Shown here piece after piece: positions 24,259 through 34,190 of a stretch of 64,000 bases of DNA. The translations under genes and the position numbers were made by a program. Location: the NCBI GenBank assembly GCA_945876095.1, contig CAMCMP010000013.1, forward strand, positions 35,032-99,031, written 5' to 3'. The first letter of the stretch is position 1, and each line of letters begins with the position of its first letter. Source of the stretch: Chitinophaga pinensis (lineage in GTDB: Bacteria; Bacteroidota; Bacteroidia; Chitinophagales; Chitinophagaceae). A model generated the notes under the pieces. The model had not been told where the DNA came from, made no database searches, and saw only the letters and a program-made list of their open reading frames with translations.

Positions 24259-25209
24259 ATGTCAATTTCTGTAAATAACCTTTCCAAAGTCTATGACACG
24301 CAAATAGCGGTGAATGACATTTCATTCTCTATTGCAAAAGGAGAAATTGTAGGGTTCTTAGGTCCGAATGGTGCTGGAAAAAGTACTACCATGAAAATGA
24401 TTACTGGATATTTAGGGGCTGATAGTGGCTCCATTTCTGTAGCAGGCGAAACGGTGAGTCCTGACTCACTAGCCGCTAAGAAAAAAATTGGTTACCTGCC
24501 TGAGGCAAACCCTCTTTATCATGATATGTATGTAAGAGAATACCTAGAATTTATCGCTTCTATTCGTGAAATAAAAAATGTAAAGCAAGCCATTGAACAA
24601 GTAATTATAGCAACTGGATTAACTGCAGAAGCAAATAAAAAAATTGGGCAATTAAGTAAAGGGTACAAACAAAGAGTAGGTTTAGCCGCTGCAATCATTC
24701 ACGATCCAGAGGTATTAATATTGGATGAACCAACTGCGGGATTAGATCCTAATCAGTTAGCAGAGATAAGGGCGCTTATTCAAGAATTAGGAAAAAATAA
24801 GACCATTCTATTTTCTTCACACATTCTTCAAGAAGTGCAAGCTATTTGCGACCGGGTAATTATCATCGATAAAGGAAACTTGGTAGCAAATGACACCCTT
24901 AGTAATCTGCAGAAATCAACCAATGGCATCACGGTGGTAACAGTTAGTTTTAAAGAAAAAGTAGACCTTGAATTGCTACAGGTTCTTATTAATAAGCAAA
25001 AGGCCGAAAAAATAACCCCGACAACAGACCAATCTAGCGGTTCCCAAGGTTCTAGTTTTCAATTAACCACCCACCAACCAGATAATTTAAAAACCCAGTT
25101 ATTAGAATTGAGTTTGAAAAATAAACTGAACATTGTTTCTTTGCAAAGTGAAACCAATAGCTTGGAAAATATTTTTAGAAATTTAACTTCTCATACATAC
25201 ACAAAATAA
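24259..25209 (+). CDS. gldA: Gliding-motility ABC transporter ATPase GldA
   Basis: 316 residues from ATG 24259 (a TTG 18 nt upstream sits next to the ricT terminator and is not used). Walker A GPNGAGKST is at 35-43, the signature QLSKGYKQRVGLAAAI follows, then Walker B VLILDEPTAGLDPNQL and FSSHILQEVQAICDRVIIIDKG. The stretches EIVGFLGPNGAGKST, GYLPEANPLYHDMYVREYL and AGLDPNQLAEIR are those of GldA, which in Flavobacterium works with GldF and GldG. Those partners are not adjacent here; the next gene is eno. A different ABC-2 partner remains possible. Confidence 0.85.
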   Translation: MSISVNNLSKVYDTQIAVNDISFSIAKGEIVGFLGPNGAGKSTTMKMITGYLGADSGSISVAGETVSPDSLAAKKKIGYLPEANPLYHDMYVREYLEFIASIREIKNVKQAIEQVIIATGLTAEANKKIGQLSKGYKQRVGLAAAIIHDPEVLILDEPTAGLDPNQLAEIRALIQELGKNKTILFSSHILQEVQAICDRVIIIDKGNLVANDTLSNLQKSTNGITVVTVSFKEKVDLELLQVLINKQKAEKITPTTDQSSGSQGSSFQLTTHQPDNLKTQLLELSLKNKLNIVSLQSETNSLENIFRNLTSHTYTK

Positions 25210-26532
<1,323 letters not shown>

Positions 26533-26567
26533 TTTATACCAAAAAGAAAAACGATAAGTTTTCAATA

Positions 26568-26918
26568 ATGGAAAATGATTCAATCGATACAGCTTCTTCT
26601 CAACCCCTGCCAAAAAGGAGTTGGAAGAAGCTGTCCTTTTTAGGCAATAAATATTTTATTTCAAGTATACTGTTTTTAATTTGGATGCTCTTTTTCAATG
26701 AGAAAGATGTTATTACTGAATTTAAAAGAAAAGGTAAATTGAATGAGCTGCAAAAAAGTGAAGAACACTTAAATGACGTCATTAAAGAAACAAAGCAAGA
26801 GTTAGGTCAGTTGAAAAACAATGCCCAGACCATTGAAAAATATGCCAGGGAAAAGTATTTGATGAAAAAAGAAAATGAAGATTTATTTATCATTTCATCT
26901 AGCGACACGCTTAAATAA
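26568..26918 (+). CDS. FtsB/DivIC-like septum formation protein
   Basis: 116 residues, bitopic. A short basic cytoplasmic part, one membrane segment at about residues 30-44 (ISSILFLIWMLFF), then a coiled coil (about 50-95, ELQKSEEHLNDVIKETKQEL) and the C-terminal TIEKYAREKYLMKKENEDLFII, the typical motif of FtsB/DivIC proteins. It would join the FtsQ-FtsL-FtsB-type complex at the division site. Its place right after eno supports the call. Confidence 0.85.
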   Translation: MENDSIDTASSQPLPKRSWKKLSFLGNKYFISSILFLIWMLFFNEKDVITEFKRKGKLNELQKSEEHLNDVIKETKQELGQLKNNAQTIEKYAREKYLMKKENEDLFIISSSDTLK

Positions 26919-27006
26919 TTAATTTTCTTACACAATAAAGAATCAATGAGTTCGTTTATTAAGGCAGAAGATGAATATATTTTTACACCAGTCATAAAAT
27001 TATTGT

Positions 27007-27246
27007 ATGCACGGCTTTACTGAGGAAGATTTAATTCTATACCTCTACAAAGAAATTTCTACTGAACAATCAATGCTTATAGAAGACGCTTTAGCGAATG
27101 ATTGGGCATTAAAAGAAAAATTTGAAGTGATGTCAGCTGCCTTCAATGACTTGAAAAAATTGTCCTTATCGCCAAGAAAATCAGCAGTTGAAAAGATTTT
27201 ACAATACGCTAGCTCCTCTACCCAAAAACTTCCTAGTTCAGTATAG
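27007..27246 (+). CDS. Small conserved-looking protein of unknown function
   Basis: 79 residues, no signal peptide or membrane segment. The beginning FTEEDLILYLYKEISTEQ followed by MLIEDALANDWALKEKFEVM recalls the N-terminus of zinc-finger anti-sigma factors in Bacteroidota (LYLY.E.....IE..L..D), but the zinc-binding His and Cys residues and any membrane anchor are absent. The position between the cell-division gene and nth, in the same direction, suggests a real gene. No partner sigma factor lies nearby. Function not known. Confidence 0.55.
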   Translation: MHGFTEEDLILYLYKEISTEQSMLIEDALANDWALKEKFEVMSAAFNDLKKLSLSPRKSAVEKILQYASSSTQKLPSSV

Positions 27247-27302
27247 CAACAATTCCATCAATTCCACTATTTTCGTTGGGAACAAAAGTAGTATGCTTAA
27301 TC

Positions 27303-27959
27303 ATGACCAAGCAACAACGTTACCAATTTTTTATCGATTACTTTTTACTGAATGCACCCAGTGCAGAAACTGAATTGTTATTCAACAACCCTTTTGAATT
27401 ACTTGTAGCGGTGATACTTTCGGCTCAGTGTACTGATAAGCGGGTAAACCTTACTACACCTGCTATTTTTAAAAAATTTCCTACTCCTGAAAGTCTAAGT
27501 AAAGGCTCCTTCAAAGAAGTTTTTGCATTGATTAAAAGCATTTCCTATCCCAATAATAAAGCCAAGCATTTGATAGGAATGGCAGAAATGCTAGTCAATA
27601 AATTTTCTGGGCAGGTACCCATGACCGTTGATGAGCTAGTTGAACTACCTGGGGTAGGAAGAAAAACTGCGAATGTAATTACTTCCGTTATCGACCAACA
27701 ACCCAATATGGCTGTTGACACCCACGTGTTTAGAGTGAGTGCCCGTTTAGGCTTGACCACCAATGCAAAGACGCCGCTTGCTGCAGAAAAACAGTTAATC
27801 AGCCACATTCCCAAAGAATATATTCATAGAGCCCACCATTGGTTGATCCTTCATGGAAGGTATGTATGTACAGCTAGGAGCCCTAAATGTGAAGATTGTG
27901 GTATTCAGTCAGTCTGTAAATACTTTGCAAAACAAGCAAAAATGAATAACCGCTTATAA
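27303..27959 (+). CDS. nth: Endonuclease III
   Basis: 218 residues from ATG 27303; a TTG-started frame from 27276 adds nine untypical residues. A DNA glycosylase/AP lyase that removes oxidised pyrimidines. Motifs: LSAQCTDKRVN (with the catalytic lysine region), helix-hairpin-helix ELPGVGRKTANVI, catalytic aspartate in MAVDTHVFRVSARLGL, and the iron-sulphur site C-x6-C-x2-C-x5-C in YVCTARSPKCEDCGIQSVC. The 3-prime end overlaps the end of the convergent korA gene by 6 bp. Confidence 0.96.
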   Translation: MTKQQRYQFFIDYFLLNAPSAETELLFNNPFELLVAVILSAQCTDKRVNLTTPAIFKKFPTPESLSKGSFKEVFALIKSISYPNNKAKHLIGMAEMLVNKFSGQVPMTVDELVELPGVGRKTANVITSVIDQQPNMAVDTHVFRVSARLGLTTNAKTPLAAEKQLISHIPKEYIHRAHHWLILHGRYVCTARSPKCEDCGIQSVCKYFAKQAKMNNRL

Positions 27960-29810
27960 CATTTTTTTAATTTCTTCGATCAGCTCGCCTTTGGTAATTG
28001 CAACCCCCATAATTTTATTATAGGGTTTAGCATCTACGAAATATACATCTCTAATAATTTTAACCAACTGACCATTATTAATTTCAGGAATTAATACATG
28101 ATCAAAGTTTTTCAGCATCTCACCTAAGTTTTTAGGGAAAGGACGAATGTAGCGGAGATGTGCATGCGAAACAGCATGACCTTCTTGTTGCAATTCTTTA
28201 CAAGCACTTTTAATAGCGCCATAAGTACTACCCCAGCCTAGAACTAATACCTTGCCTTTATCAGCACCGCTATCGAGCTTTTGCGCTGGTATATAATCAG
28301 CAATGAGATCTACTTTTTTCTGCCTTGTTTTCACCATGTGCTGGTGATTATCCGAATCATAACTAATATTTCCTGTCAAATCTTGTTTTTCTAGACCACC
28401 TACTCTGTGTTCAAGACCTGGAGTTCCAGGGATCGCCCAAGGACGAACTAATTTTTCATCTCTATGATAAGGTTGGAATTTTCCATTCGCATCAAAATAG
28501 TTTTCATTTTTTTCGGAGGCGAAAGAAACTTTAATTTCCTGTAATTCAGCAGCGGTAGGAAATTTCCATGGTTCAGCGCCATTGGCAATATAACCATCAC
28601 TTAAAAATATTACAGGAGTCATGTGTTGAACACTAATTCTCACTGCTTCATAAACTGCAGCAAAACAATCGCTAGGAGTAGAGGCAGAAATTACTGGCAT
28701 CGGACACTCGCCATTACGACCATAATAAGCCTGCAATAAATCACTTTGCTCTGTCTTGGTAGGCAAACCTGTACTAGGTCCGCCTCTTTGAACGTTAATA
28801 ATAAGCAATGGTATCTCTAACATCACGGCAAGCCCCATTGCCTCCGCCTTTAATGCCATCCCCGGTCCGCTAGTAGTGGTAACACCTAGACTTCCGCCAT
28901 AACTAGCACCAATAGACGAAGTAATAGCAGCTATTTCATCTTCGGCTTGAAAAGTCTTGATTCCAAAATTTTTATATTTACTCAAGTCATGCAAAATATC
29001 ACTTGCAGGGGTAATGGGATAACTTCCTAAAAAAAGCTGAAGTCCACTTTTTTGCGATGCCGCTATCAATCCATAAGCCAATGCCTGATTTCCCATAATT
29101 GAACGATACGTTCCCGGCTCCATCTTAGCTTTTTCAACCGTATAGCGAGTGGTAAATGTTTCTGTGGTATCCCCGTAATTATATCCAGCCTGCAATGCCT
29201 TTATATTGCTTTCAAATATCTCTGGTTTCTTACCAAATTTGTCTTTGATGAATTGGATGGTATTATCCATTTCACGATTGTACATCCAATATAAAAAGCC
29301 CAATACAAACATATTTTTTGCACGGTCTTTTTCTTTCATACCCATCGTAAAGTCTTTCAGTGCTTCGCGAGTCATTTTGGTGACATCCATTTTGATAAGC
29401 TCGTAACCCGCTAGGCTATTATCTTCTAGAGGATTACTTCCTTCTGGGTAATTTGCAAGACGCAAGTTTTTAGCATCAAAACCTTCTATATTCGCAATGA
29501 TTACTCCACCTTTTTTTAATCCCTTTAAATTTACTTTTAAGGCTGCAGCGTTCATTGCCACCAACACGTCACAAACATCACCCGGCGTAAAAATCCGGTC
29601 ACTACTAAAACGAAGTTGGTATCCACTCACACCAGGAAGAGTTCCTATTGGAGCCCTAATCTCTGCAGGAAAATCTGGGAAAGTTGCTAAGTCGATTCCA
29701 AGCAAAGCAGTGTTGTTGGTAAACTGACTGCCTGTTAGCTGCATACCATCACCACTATCTCCAGCGAATTTTATTACAACTTCTTTTAAAACTTGTTCTT
29801 TGATACTCAT
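27954..29810 (-). CDS. korA: 2-oxoacid:acceptor (ferredoxin) oxidoreductase, fused gamma-alpha subunit
   Basis: 618 residues. The N-terminal 190 are the gamma domain (VVIKFAGDSGDGMQLTGSQF, PAEIRAPIGTLPGVSGYQLRF); the rest is the alpha subunit with the pyrimidine-binding region (GNQALAYGLIAAS, FQAEDEIAAITSSIGASYGG, TTTSGPGMALKAEAMGLAV, VQRGGPSTGLPTKTEQSDLLQA) and the C-terminal domain VLGWGSTYGAIKSA. It oxidises 2-oxoglutarate or a related 2-oxoacid with reduction of ferredoxin. The catalytic beta subunit (korB), with the thiamine-diphosphate and iron-sulphur sites, is normally the next gene but is not in this window. Substrate assignment to 2-oxoglutarate is by family likeness only. Confidence 0.93.
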   Translation of the reverse strand: MSIKEQVLKEVVIKFAGDSGDGMQLTGSQFTNNTALLGIDLATFPDFPAEIRAPIGTLPGVSGYQLRFSSDRIFTPGDVCDVLVAMNAAALKVNLKGLKKGGVIIANIEGFDAKNLRLANYPEGSNPLEDNSLAGYELIKMDVTKMTREALKDFTMGMKEKDRAKNMFVLGFLYWMYNREMDNTIQFIKDKFGKKPEIFESNIKALQAGYNYGDTTETFTTRYTVEKAKMEPGTYRSIMGNQALAYGLIAASQKSGLQLFLGSYPITPASDILHDLSKYKNFGIKTFQAEDEIAAITSSIGASYGGSLGVTTTSGPGMALKAEAMGLAVMLEIPLLIINVQRGGPSTGLPTKTEQSDLLQAYYGRNGECPMPVISASTPSDCFAAVYEAVRISVQHMTPVIFLSDGYIANGAEPWKFPTAAELQEIKVSFASEKNENYFDANGKFQPYHRDEKLVRPWAIPGTPGLEHRVGGLEKQDLTGNISYDSDNHQHMVKTRQKKVDLIADYIPAQKLDSGADKGKVLVLGWGSTYGAIKSACKELQQEGHAVSHAHLRYIRPFPKNLGEMLKNFDHVLIPEINNGQLVKIIRDVYFVDAKPYNKIMGVAITKGELIEEIKKML

Positions 29811-30168
29811 ATGGTCAAACTTTAAAAATTACTGCAAGTTACTGTTAAATTAATTTTAATAATCAATGCTTAAAAACTTTGTCAGACTACGTTGCCGGAC
29901 AAAGTTTTTAATAGACCCGACTACCAAATTATGTATTAATTGGCTTTTTAAAGATTTAAATGCATCAATATAGGGCTAAAGGTGAATATTATATTAAATC
30001 AAAGCCATTAATAACTCCATCCGTTAAGCCTAAGAATGCGCTCATCCAAATGTTAACCTTTTGCCGAGACTTTTTAAAACAAGTTGGTTGTTTTTTAACA
30101 ATATAAACTAATTTTATTTGAATGTACTTTGCTAAAATGCTTTAATTTTAAGTTCTAAAAAGTTAACT
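29811..30168. other. korA / BI-1 divergent intergenic stretch with 12-bp hairpin
   Basis: AAAAACTTTGTC (29872-29883) and GACAAAGTTTTT (29898-29909) are perfectly complementary across 14 nt. It lies about 60 bp upstream of korA and 260 bp from the divergent BI-1 gene. It could be an operator, a leader hairpin or another palindromic repeat. Nothing else was recognised in the 358 bp. Confidence 0.5.
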
Positions 30169-30924
30169 ATGGAATTATTTAAATCTGGCAACCCCACGCT
30201 TTCTGAAAAAGCATTTAAGAATACCCTTTACATTGATCAAAATAATTCAATGACGGTAAGGGGTACCCTAAACAAGTTTGGCTTTATGTTTTTAATGTTA
30301 ATGGGTACCGCCTATTACTCTTGGAAAGAATATGCAGGAGGTGGTGATGTACAATCACTCATTTGGGGCGGTGCTATTGGTGGACTTGTAATTGCACTCG
30401 TGATTATGTTTAAAAAAGAATGGTCGCCCTATCTTGCGCCGCTATATGCATTATTAGAAGGTCTATTTATTGGTGCTATTTCTGCTTATTACAATGATGC
30501 TTTTGCAACAAAAATGCCCAACATCATTATGAATGCAGTAGGTCTAACCTTTGGAACCGCTATCTCCATGTATTTTTTATACAGCTTTAAAATTATTCAG
30601 GCTACTGAAAAATTTAAGTCAATTGTATTTACTGCTACCGCTGGTATTGCAGTATTTTATTTAATTGCGATGGTAGTAAGAATGTTTGGAGTAGAAATGG
30701 CTTTTTTACATGAAGGATCATTAATGGGAATTGGTTTCTCTTTAGTAGTAGTGGCTATTGCAGCTTTGAATCTTATCTTAGATTTTGATATGATGGAAAG
30801 AGGGGCTGAAGCAGGTGCACCTAAATATATGGAATGGTATGGCGCTTTTGGATTAATGGTTACCATCGTTTGGTTATACCTAGAAATCCTTCGACTGTTA
30901 TCCAAAATAAGCAGCAGAAAATAA
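30169..30924 (+). CDS. Bax inhibitor-1/YccA family membrane protein
   Basis: 251 residues with seven hydrophobic segments, the first at about 41-59 after a cytoplasmic N-terminus, the last near 228-244. Typical family stretches: APLYALLEGLFIGAISAYYND, GTAISMYFLYSFKIIQAT, LNLILDFDMMERGAEAGAPKYMEW with conserved acidic DFD, which in BsYetJ-type proteins forms part of a pH-sensing calcium-leak gate. In YccA-type proteins a link to FtsH also exists. No neighbour indicates which applies here. Confidence 0.9.
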   Translation: MELFKSGNPTLSEKAFKNTLYIDQNNSMTVRGTLNKFGFMFLMLMGTAYYSWKEYAGGGDVQSLIWGGAIGGLVIALVIMFKKEWSPYLAPLYALLEGLFIGAISAYYNDAFATKMPNIIMNAVGLTFGTAISMYFLYSFKIIQATEKFKSIVFTATAGIAVFYLIAMVVRMFGVEMAFLHEGSLMGIGFSLVVVAIAALNLILDFDMMERGAEAGAPKYMEWYGAFGLMVTIVWLYLEILRLLSKISSRK

Positions 30925-30992
30925 TTATTTTGAATTCAACTCATTCTATTTATTAAACAATTTTCAGTTCGCTTTTTAAACGATTCATTGCT

Positions 30993-31919
30993 ATGCAAAA
31001 TTCAAGAAGAAAATTTATTCAAACAGCCTCCCTTGCGGTGGTTGGCGCTAGTTTAACACCAAGCGCTTTATGGTCTTACCCATCTAATTTAGCTGATACC
31101 AAGCGATTAATTGGTATACAATTATATTCCGTGCGCGACGACATGAATAAAAACCCATTGGAGACTTTGACTGCATTGTCAAAAATGGGTTACCAATATG
31201 TTGAGCATGCCAATTATGTAAACCGCAAATTTTATGGATGGTCTGCAGTTGAATTCAGAAAAGTACTAGATGGTCTAGGTTTAAAAATGACTAGTGGACA
31301 TACTGTAATGGCTCCAAACCATTGGAATACTTCTACCAAAAAATTTACCGACGAATGGAAGCTTACTGTTGAAGATGCAGCAACGCTAGGACAAATATTT
31401 GTTATTAGTCCTTCGATGGATCAAAAGCTTAGAAGCACTTATGATGGATTAATGACCCTGCTAGATATGTTTAACAAATCCGGCGAATTGTGTAAGGCAA
31501 ATGGAATGAAATTTGGCTATCACAACCATGAGTTCGAGTTTAGAACAAAAATAAATGACACTACAGTCTATGATATCATCCTTCAACACACTGATCCAAA
31601 ATTAGTTGTTCATCAATTGGACATTGGCAATATGTATGGTGGTGGCGGAAGAGCAGCTGAATGGATTAAAAAGTATCCTGGCCGTTTTCAATCCCTACAT
31701 GTTAAAGATGAAATTAAAACCGGTACCGTCGAGATGAAAGATGTTTACGAAAGCACGCTACTTGGAACTGGAATCATAGATCCAAAAGCCGTTGCTTTAT
31801 TAGCCAAAAAAATTGGTGGCTCACAACATTTTATTATTGAACAAGAGTCCTACCAAGGACTAACCGAACTTGAATGTGCTAAGAAAAATTTAGACATTAT
31901 AAAAACTTGGGGAATTTAA
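30993..31919 (+). CDS. Secreted sugar phosphate isomerase/epimerase (TIM barrel)
   Basis: 308 residues. The N-terminus NSRRKFIQTASLAVVGASL is a twin-arginine (Tat) signal, so it is folded in the cytoplasm and exported. The remainder is a xylose-isomerase-like TIM barrel: IGIQLYSVRDDMNKNPLETL, YVEHANY, FGYHNHEFEF with conserved histidines and glutamate, VVHQLDIGNMYGGG, FQSLHVKDE and FIIEQESYQG; these carry the usual His/Glu/Asp metal ligands. Bacteroidota have many such Tat-exported members, mostly linked to sugar or glycoside breakdown; the substrate is unknown. Followed by a strong terminator. Confidence 0.9.
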   Translation: MQNSRRKFIQTASLAVVGASLTPSALWSYPSNLADTKRLIGIQLYSVRDDMNKNPLETLTALSKMGYQYVEHANYVNRKFYGWSAVEFRKVLDGLGLKMTSGHTVMAPNHWNTSTKKFTDEWKLTVEDAATLGQIFVISPSMDQKLRSTYDGLMTLLDMFNKSGELCKANGMKFGYHNHEFEFRTKINDTTVYDIILQHTDPKLVVHQLDIGNMYGGGGRAAEWIKKYPGRFQSLHVKDEIKTGTVEMKDVYESTLLGTGIIDPKAVALLAKKIGGSQHFIIEQESYQGLTELECAKKNLDIIKTWGI

Positions 31920-31932
31920 TTTCTCCCTCCAT

Positions 31933-31969
31933 CATAAAAAAAGCGCCAAAATTTGGCGCTTTTTTTATG
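31933..31969. terminator. Bidirectional intrinsic terminator
   Basis: Two perfect 18-bp arms (31933-31950 and 31952-31969) with core AGCGCCAAA / TTTGGCGCT and flanking A and T runs on both sides, 13 bp after the isomerase stop. Confidence 0.9.
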
Positions 31970-31984
31970 ACTACAATTGTTATT

Positions 31985-32265
31985 TAACGCCCTCGAATGA
32001 AAAGTACCAGAAATTTTAAGTATCAGCCATTAAAAAATCTCACCCTTTATGGTAACACAATAATTTAATTTCGCATCAACAAATAGTCAATCCTATGTTT
32101 AACGCCCTCGAATAAAAAGTGCTAGAAATTTTAGATGTCAGCCGTTAAAAAATCAATCCGCCGCGGCGGATTGATTTTTTTTGTTACTTTTTTTTATCAA
32201 GAAAAAAAAGTAAAAGCACTCTATTCCAAATGGAATCAAAGGTACAGTTAACTTTATTTTACTAA
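31985..32265 (+). repeat. Repeat family B, copy B4
   Basis: Two successive modules of ACGCCCTCGAAT...CAGCC(G/A)TTAAAAAATC, one TCCGCCGCGGCGGA (32157-32170), then the hairpin TTACTTTTTTTT / AAAAAAAAGTAA and TTCCAAATGGAAT. It is the rightmost repeat copy in the window. Confidence 0.85.
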
Positions 32266-32387
32266 AAAGCAAGATGAATTGCAAGCATACTAATCATTTG
32301 ACTAATTATCTGATAATTCTTTATCGATTAATTTTGATCAAAACCAATACCGAATAGGCTTTTATCCCTTTTTGAAGCTTGACTATT

Positions 32388-32819
32388 TTACGATAAATTT
32401 TCCAGCAAATCATTTACTTTCTCTTTAATAAAATCTCTCACTTCATTAAACTCTTTCGGCTCCATATGCTTAGGATCAGGTATTTGCCAATCAATAAATT
32501 GCTTTGCTGGCATCCAAGGGCAAGCATCACCGCAGCCCATGGTAACCACTGCATCATATGGGGCAAAGACTTTTACTTCATCAAGACTCTTACTGTCATG
32601 GATACTTAGATCATAGTTAAGTTCTTTCATTGCCGCAATAGCTTTAGGATTAACTACACCGCTTGGTTTGCTTCCTGCACTGTAGGCTGCCACTTGCTCA
32701 CCGCCTAAGATTTTTGCAAAGGCCTGGCTCATTTGTGATCGGTTACTGTTTTCAATGCAAACAAATAACAACTTCTTGACTTCGGATGTTTTTTCTGAGG
32801 TAGATGGACTGTCTTTCAT
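32388..32819 (-). CDS. arsC: Arsenate reductase, low-molecular-weight phosphatase type
   Basis: 143 residues. The active-site P-loop is C21-IENSN-R27 in LLFVCIENSNRSQMSQAF; the redox cysteines are in VTMGCGDACPWMPA and the general acid aspartate in WQIPDPK. This is the thioredoxin-coupled ArsC family, which reduces arsenate to arsenite in the cytoplasm. The extra 14 N-terminal residues are polar and non-conserved. Last gene of arsR-arsM-arsC; 35 bp separate it from arsM. Its product would be the substrate of the methylase encoded just before it. Confidence 0.93.
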   Translation of the reverse strand: MKDSPSTSEKTSEVKKLLFVCIENSNRSQMSQAFAKILGGEQVAAYSAGSKPSGVVNPKAIAAMKELNYDLSIHDSKSLDEVKVFAPYDAVVTMGCGDACPWMPAKQFIDWQIPDPKHMEPKEFNEVRDFIKEKVNDLLENLS

Positions 32820-32854
32820 TTTTATATCGGGTCAAATTATTTAGGATTTTATTA

Positions 32855-33706
32855 TCAGCAGCAGCCTGAACCTGGAGCACATACTGCCTTTGTATCTTTT
32901 AAGGGTTTTTCAGCATAAACTGTAACGCTGCAAATAGTAGTATTTCCTTTTTTATAGTCTTGGATTTTTCCCGTTGATAAATGGTTGATTAAAATATCAT
33001 CCGGAACAATGATTGGCTTGTCTTTTTGTAATATTATGTTTTGAAATCCTGCAGCTTGAATCAAGTCGATGTAAACCTGCTTTTGTATAGCCCCTGAAAC
33101 ACAGCCTGCATAAAGCTCTGCTACTGTTTTCCATTTGTCTGGTAAAGCTCCATTCAAAACAACGTCGGAAATAGAAAAGTGACCTCCTGGTTTTAAAACT
33201 CTATAAATCTCCTGAATCACTGCTGCTTTGTTAGGTACTAAATTTAAAACACAATTGCTCACTACTACATCTGCCATATTTGCTGAAACAGGTAAATGCT
33301 CAATATCGCCCTGGCGAAATTCTACATTGTGAAAAGATAATTTTTCAGCATTGGTTCTTGCCTTTTCAATCATGGCGGGAGTAAAATCAATTCCAATTAC
33401 TTTACCTTTTTCCCCGGTGGCGCGTCTTGCGATAAAACAATCATTACCAGCTCCGCTCCCTAAATCAATTACCGTGTCACCCAGTTTAATTTTTGCAAAT
33501 TCAGTAGGCAAGCCACAGCCTAAGCCTAAATCTGCATCTGCGTTATACCCTTCTAGATCCGTATAGTCCTCACTCATAATATTGTACACTTCGGTACTAC
33601 ACCCCCCAGCGCCGCAGCAAGAGGATTGGTTTGTCTCCTTATCCTGTAAGGCTATTTCACTATACTTTTGCCTCACCATTTCTTTTATCTCATTATCTGT
33701 TTGCAT
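32855..33706 (-). CDS. arsM: Arsenite S-adenosylmethionine methyltransferase
   Basis: 283 residues. S-adenosylmethionine binding is shown by VIDLGSGAGNDCFIARR and VIGIDFTPAMIEKAR. The arsenic-binding cysteines are in LGLGCGLPTEF and LYAGCVSGAI, with another in TTICSVTVYA; the N-terminus has SSCCGAGGCS and the C-terminus APGSGCC, cysteine clusters common to bacterial ArsM. It methylates trivalent arsenic to volatile or less toxic forms. Second gene of the operon, 37 bp after arsR. No arsenite pump gene is adjacent, so methylation appears to be the main outlet encoded here. Confidence 0.95.
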   Translation of the reverse strand: MQTDNEIKEMVRQKYSEIALQDKETNQSSCCGAGGCSTEVYNIMSEDYTDLEGYNADADLGLGCGLPTEFAKIKLGDTVIDLGSGAGNDCFIARRATGEKGKVIGIDFTPAMIEKARTNAEKLSFHNVEFRQGDIEHLPVSANMADVVVSNCVLNLVPNKAAVIQEIYRVLKPGGHFSISDVVLNGALPDKWKTVAELYAGCVSGAIQKQVYIDLIQAAGFQNIILQKDKPIIVPDDILINHLSTGKIQDYKKGNTTICSVTVYAEKPLKDTKAVCAPGSGCC

Positions 33707-33743
33707 ATCATTTTATTTTAAGTGAATAATATATCAATACACT

Positions 33744-34073
33744 CTAACAACAAGCTTGCTCAGTTTTTAAGTGATTAAATAGAAAGCTAAATTCCCGATT
33801 AAATTTTTCAAAGGCTTTCCAGTTAATACAATAGCAACTCCTAGGACCATCTACCGTTCCAATAATTAGTCCTGCGTTTTTTAACTCTTTTAAATGCTGA
33901 GAAACGGTGGATTGCGCCAATGGTAAAACACTCACTATTTCACCGCAGATGCATTCATTGTGCTGTGCCAAAACCTTTAAAATGGCTATTCTTGCTGGAT
34001 GCGCTAAGGCCTTCGCGCATTCTGCCAGATCTTGTTCTTTTTTCCCAAAAGAATTCTTTTTATTAAGTGCCAT
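33744..34073 (-). CDS. arsR: ArsR-family arsenic-responsive repressor
   Basis: 109 residues from ATG 34073; the upstream ATG at 34097 lies within the promoter-operator, so it is not the start. The winged helix has [16 protein letters not shown] and [20 protein letters not shown] (recognition helix). Metal-sensing cysteines are in NECICGEI, with more in RSCYCINW and the terminal QACC. Binding of arsenite should release it from the palindrome at 34091-34106 and switch on arsR-arsM-arsC. Confidence 0.93.
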   Translation of the reverse strand: MALNKKNSFGKKEQDLAECAKALAHPARIAILKVLAQHNECICGEIVSVLPLAQSTVSQHLKELKNAGLIIGTVDGPRSCYCINWKAFEKFNREFSFLFNHLKTEQACC

Positions 34074-34090
34074 AGCGTATTGAATCTTAT

Positions 34091-34106
34091 ATCGCAAATA
34101 TACGAT
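34091..34106 (-). promoter_or_regulatory. arsR operator with embedded -7 box
   Basis: ATCG (34091-34094) and CGAT (34103-34106) flank exactly the eight bases that read TATATTTG on the minus strand (34095-34102), a perfect -7 box. Repressor binding would cover the promoter. The arsR ATG is 18 nt downstream at 34073. Confidence 0.75.
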
Positions 34107-34136
34107 TAATAAGTTGAAATTTATAAAAATACTTAT

Positions 34137-34169
34137 AAAAAAAGTGCTAGCATAGCCAGCACTTTTTTA
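34137..34169 (-). terminator. Terminator of the AIM24-family gene
   Basis: AAAAAAAGTGCT (34137-34148) pairs with AGCACTTTTTT (34158-34168) across a 9-nt loop; A and T runs flank both sides. It separates the gene ending at 34191 from the ars promoter. Confidence 0.8.
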
Positions 34170-34190
34170 AAATTATTATCTTTTTATAAA

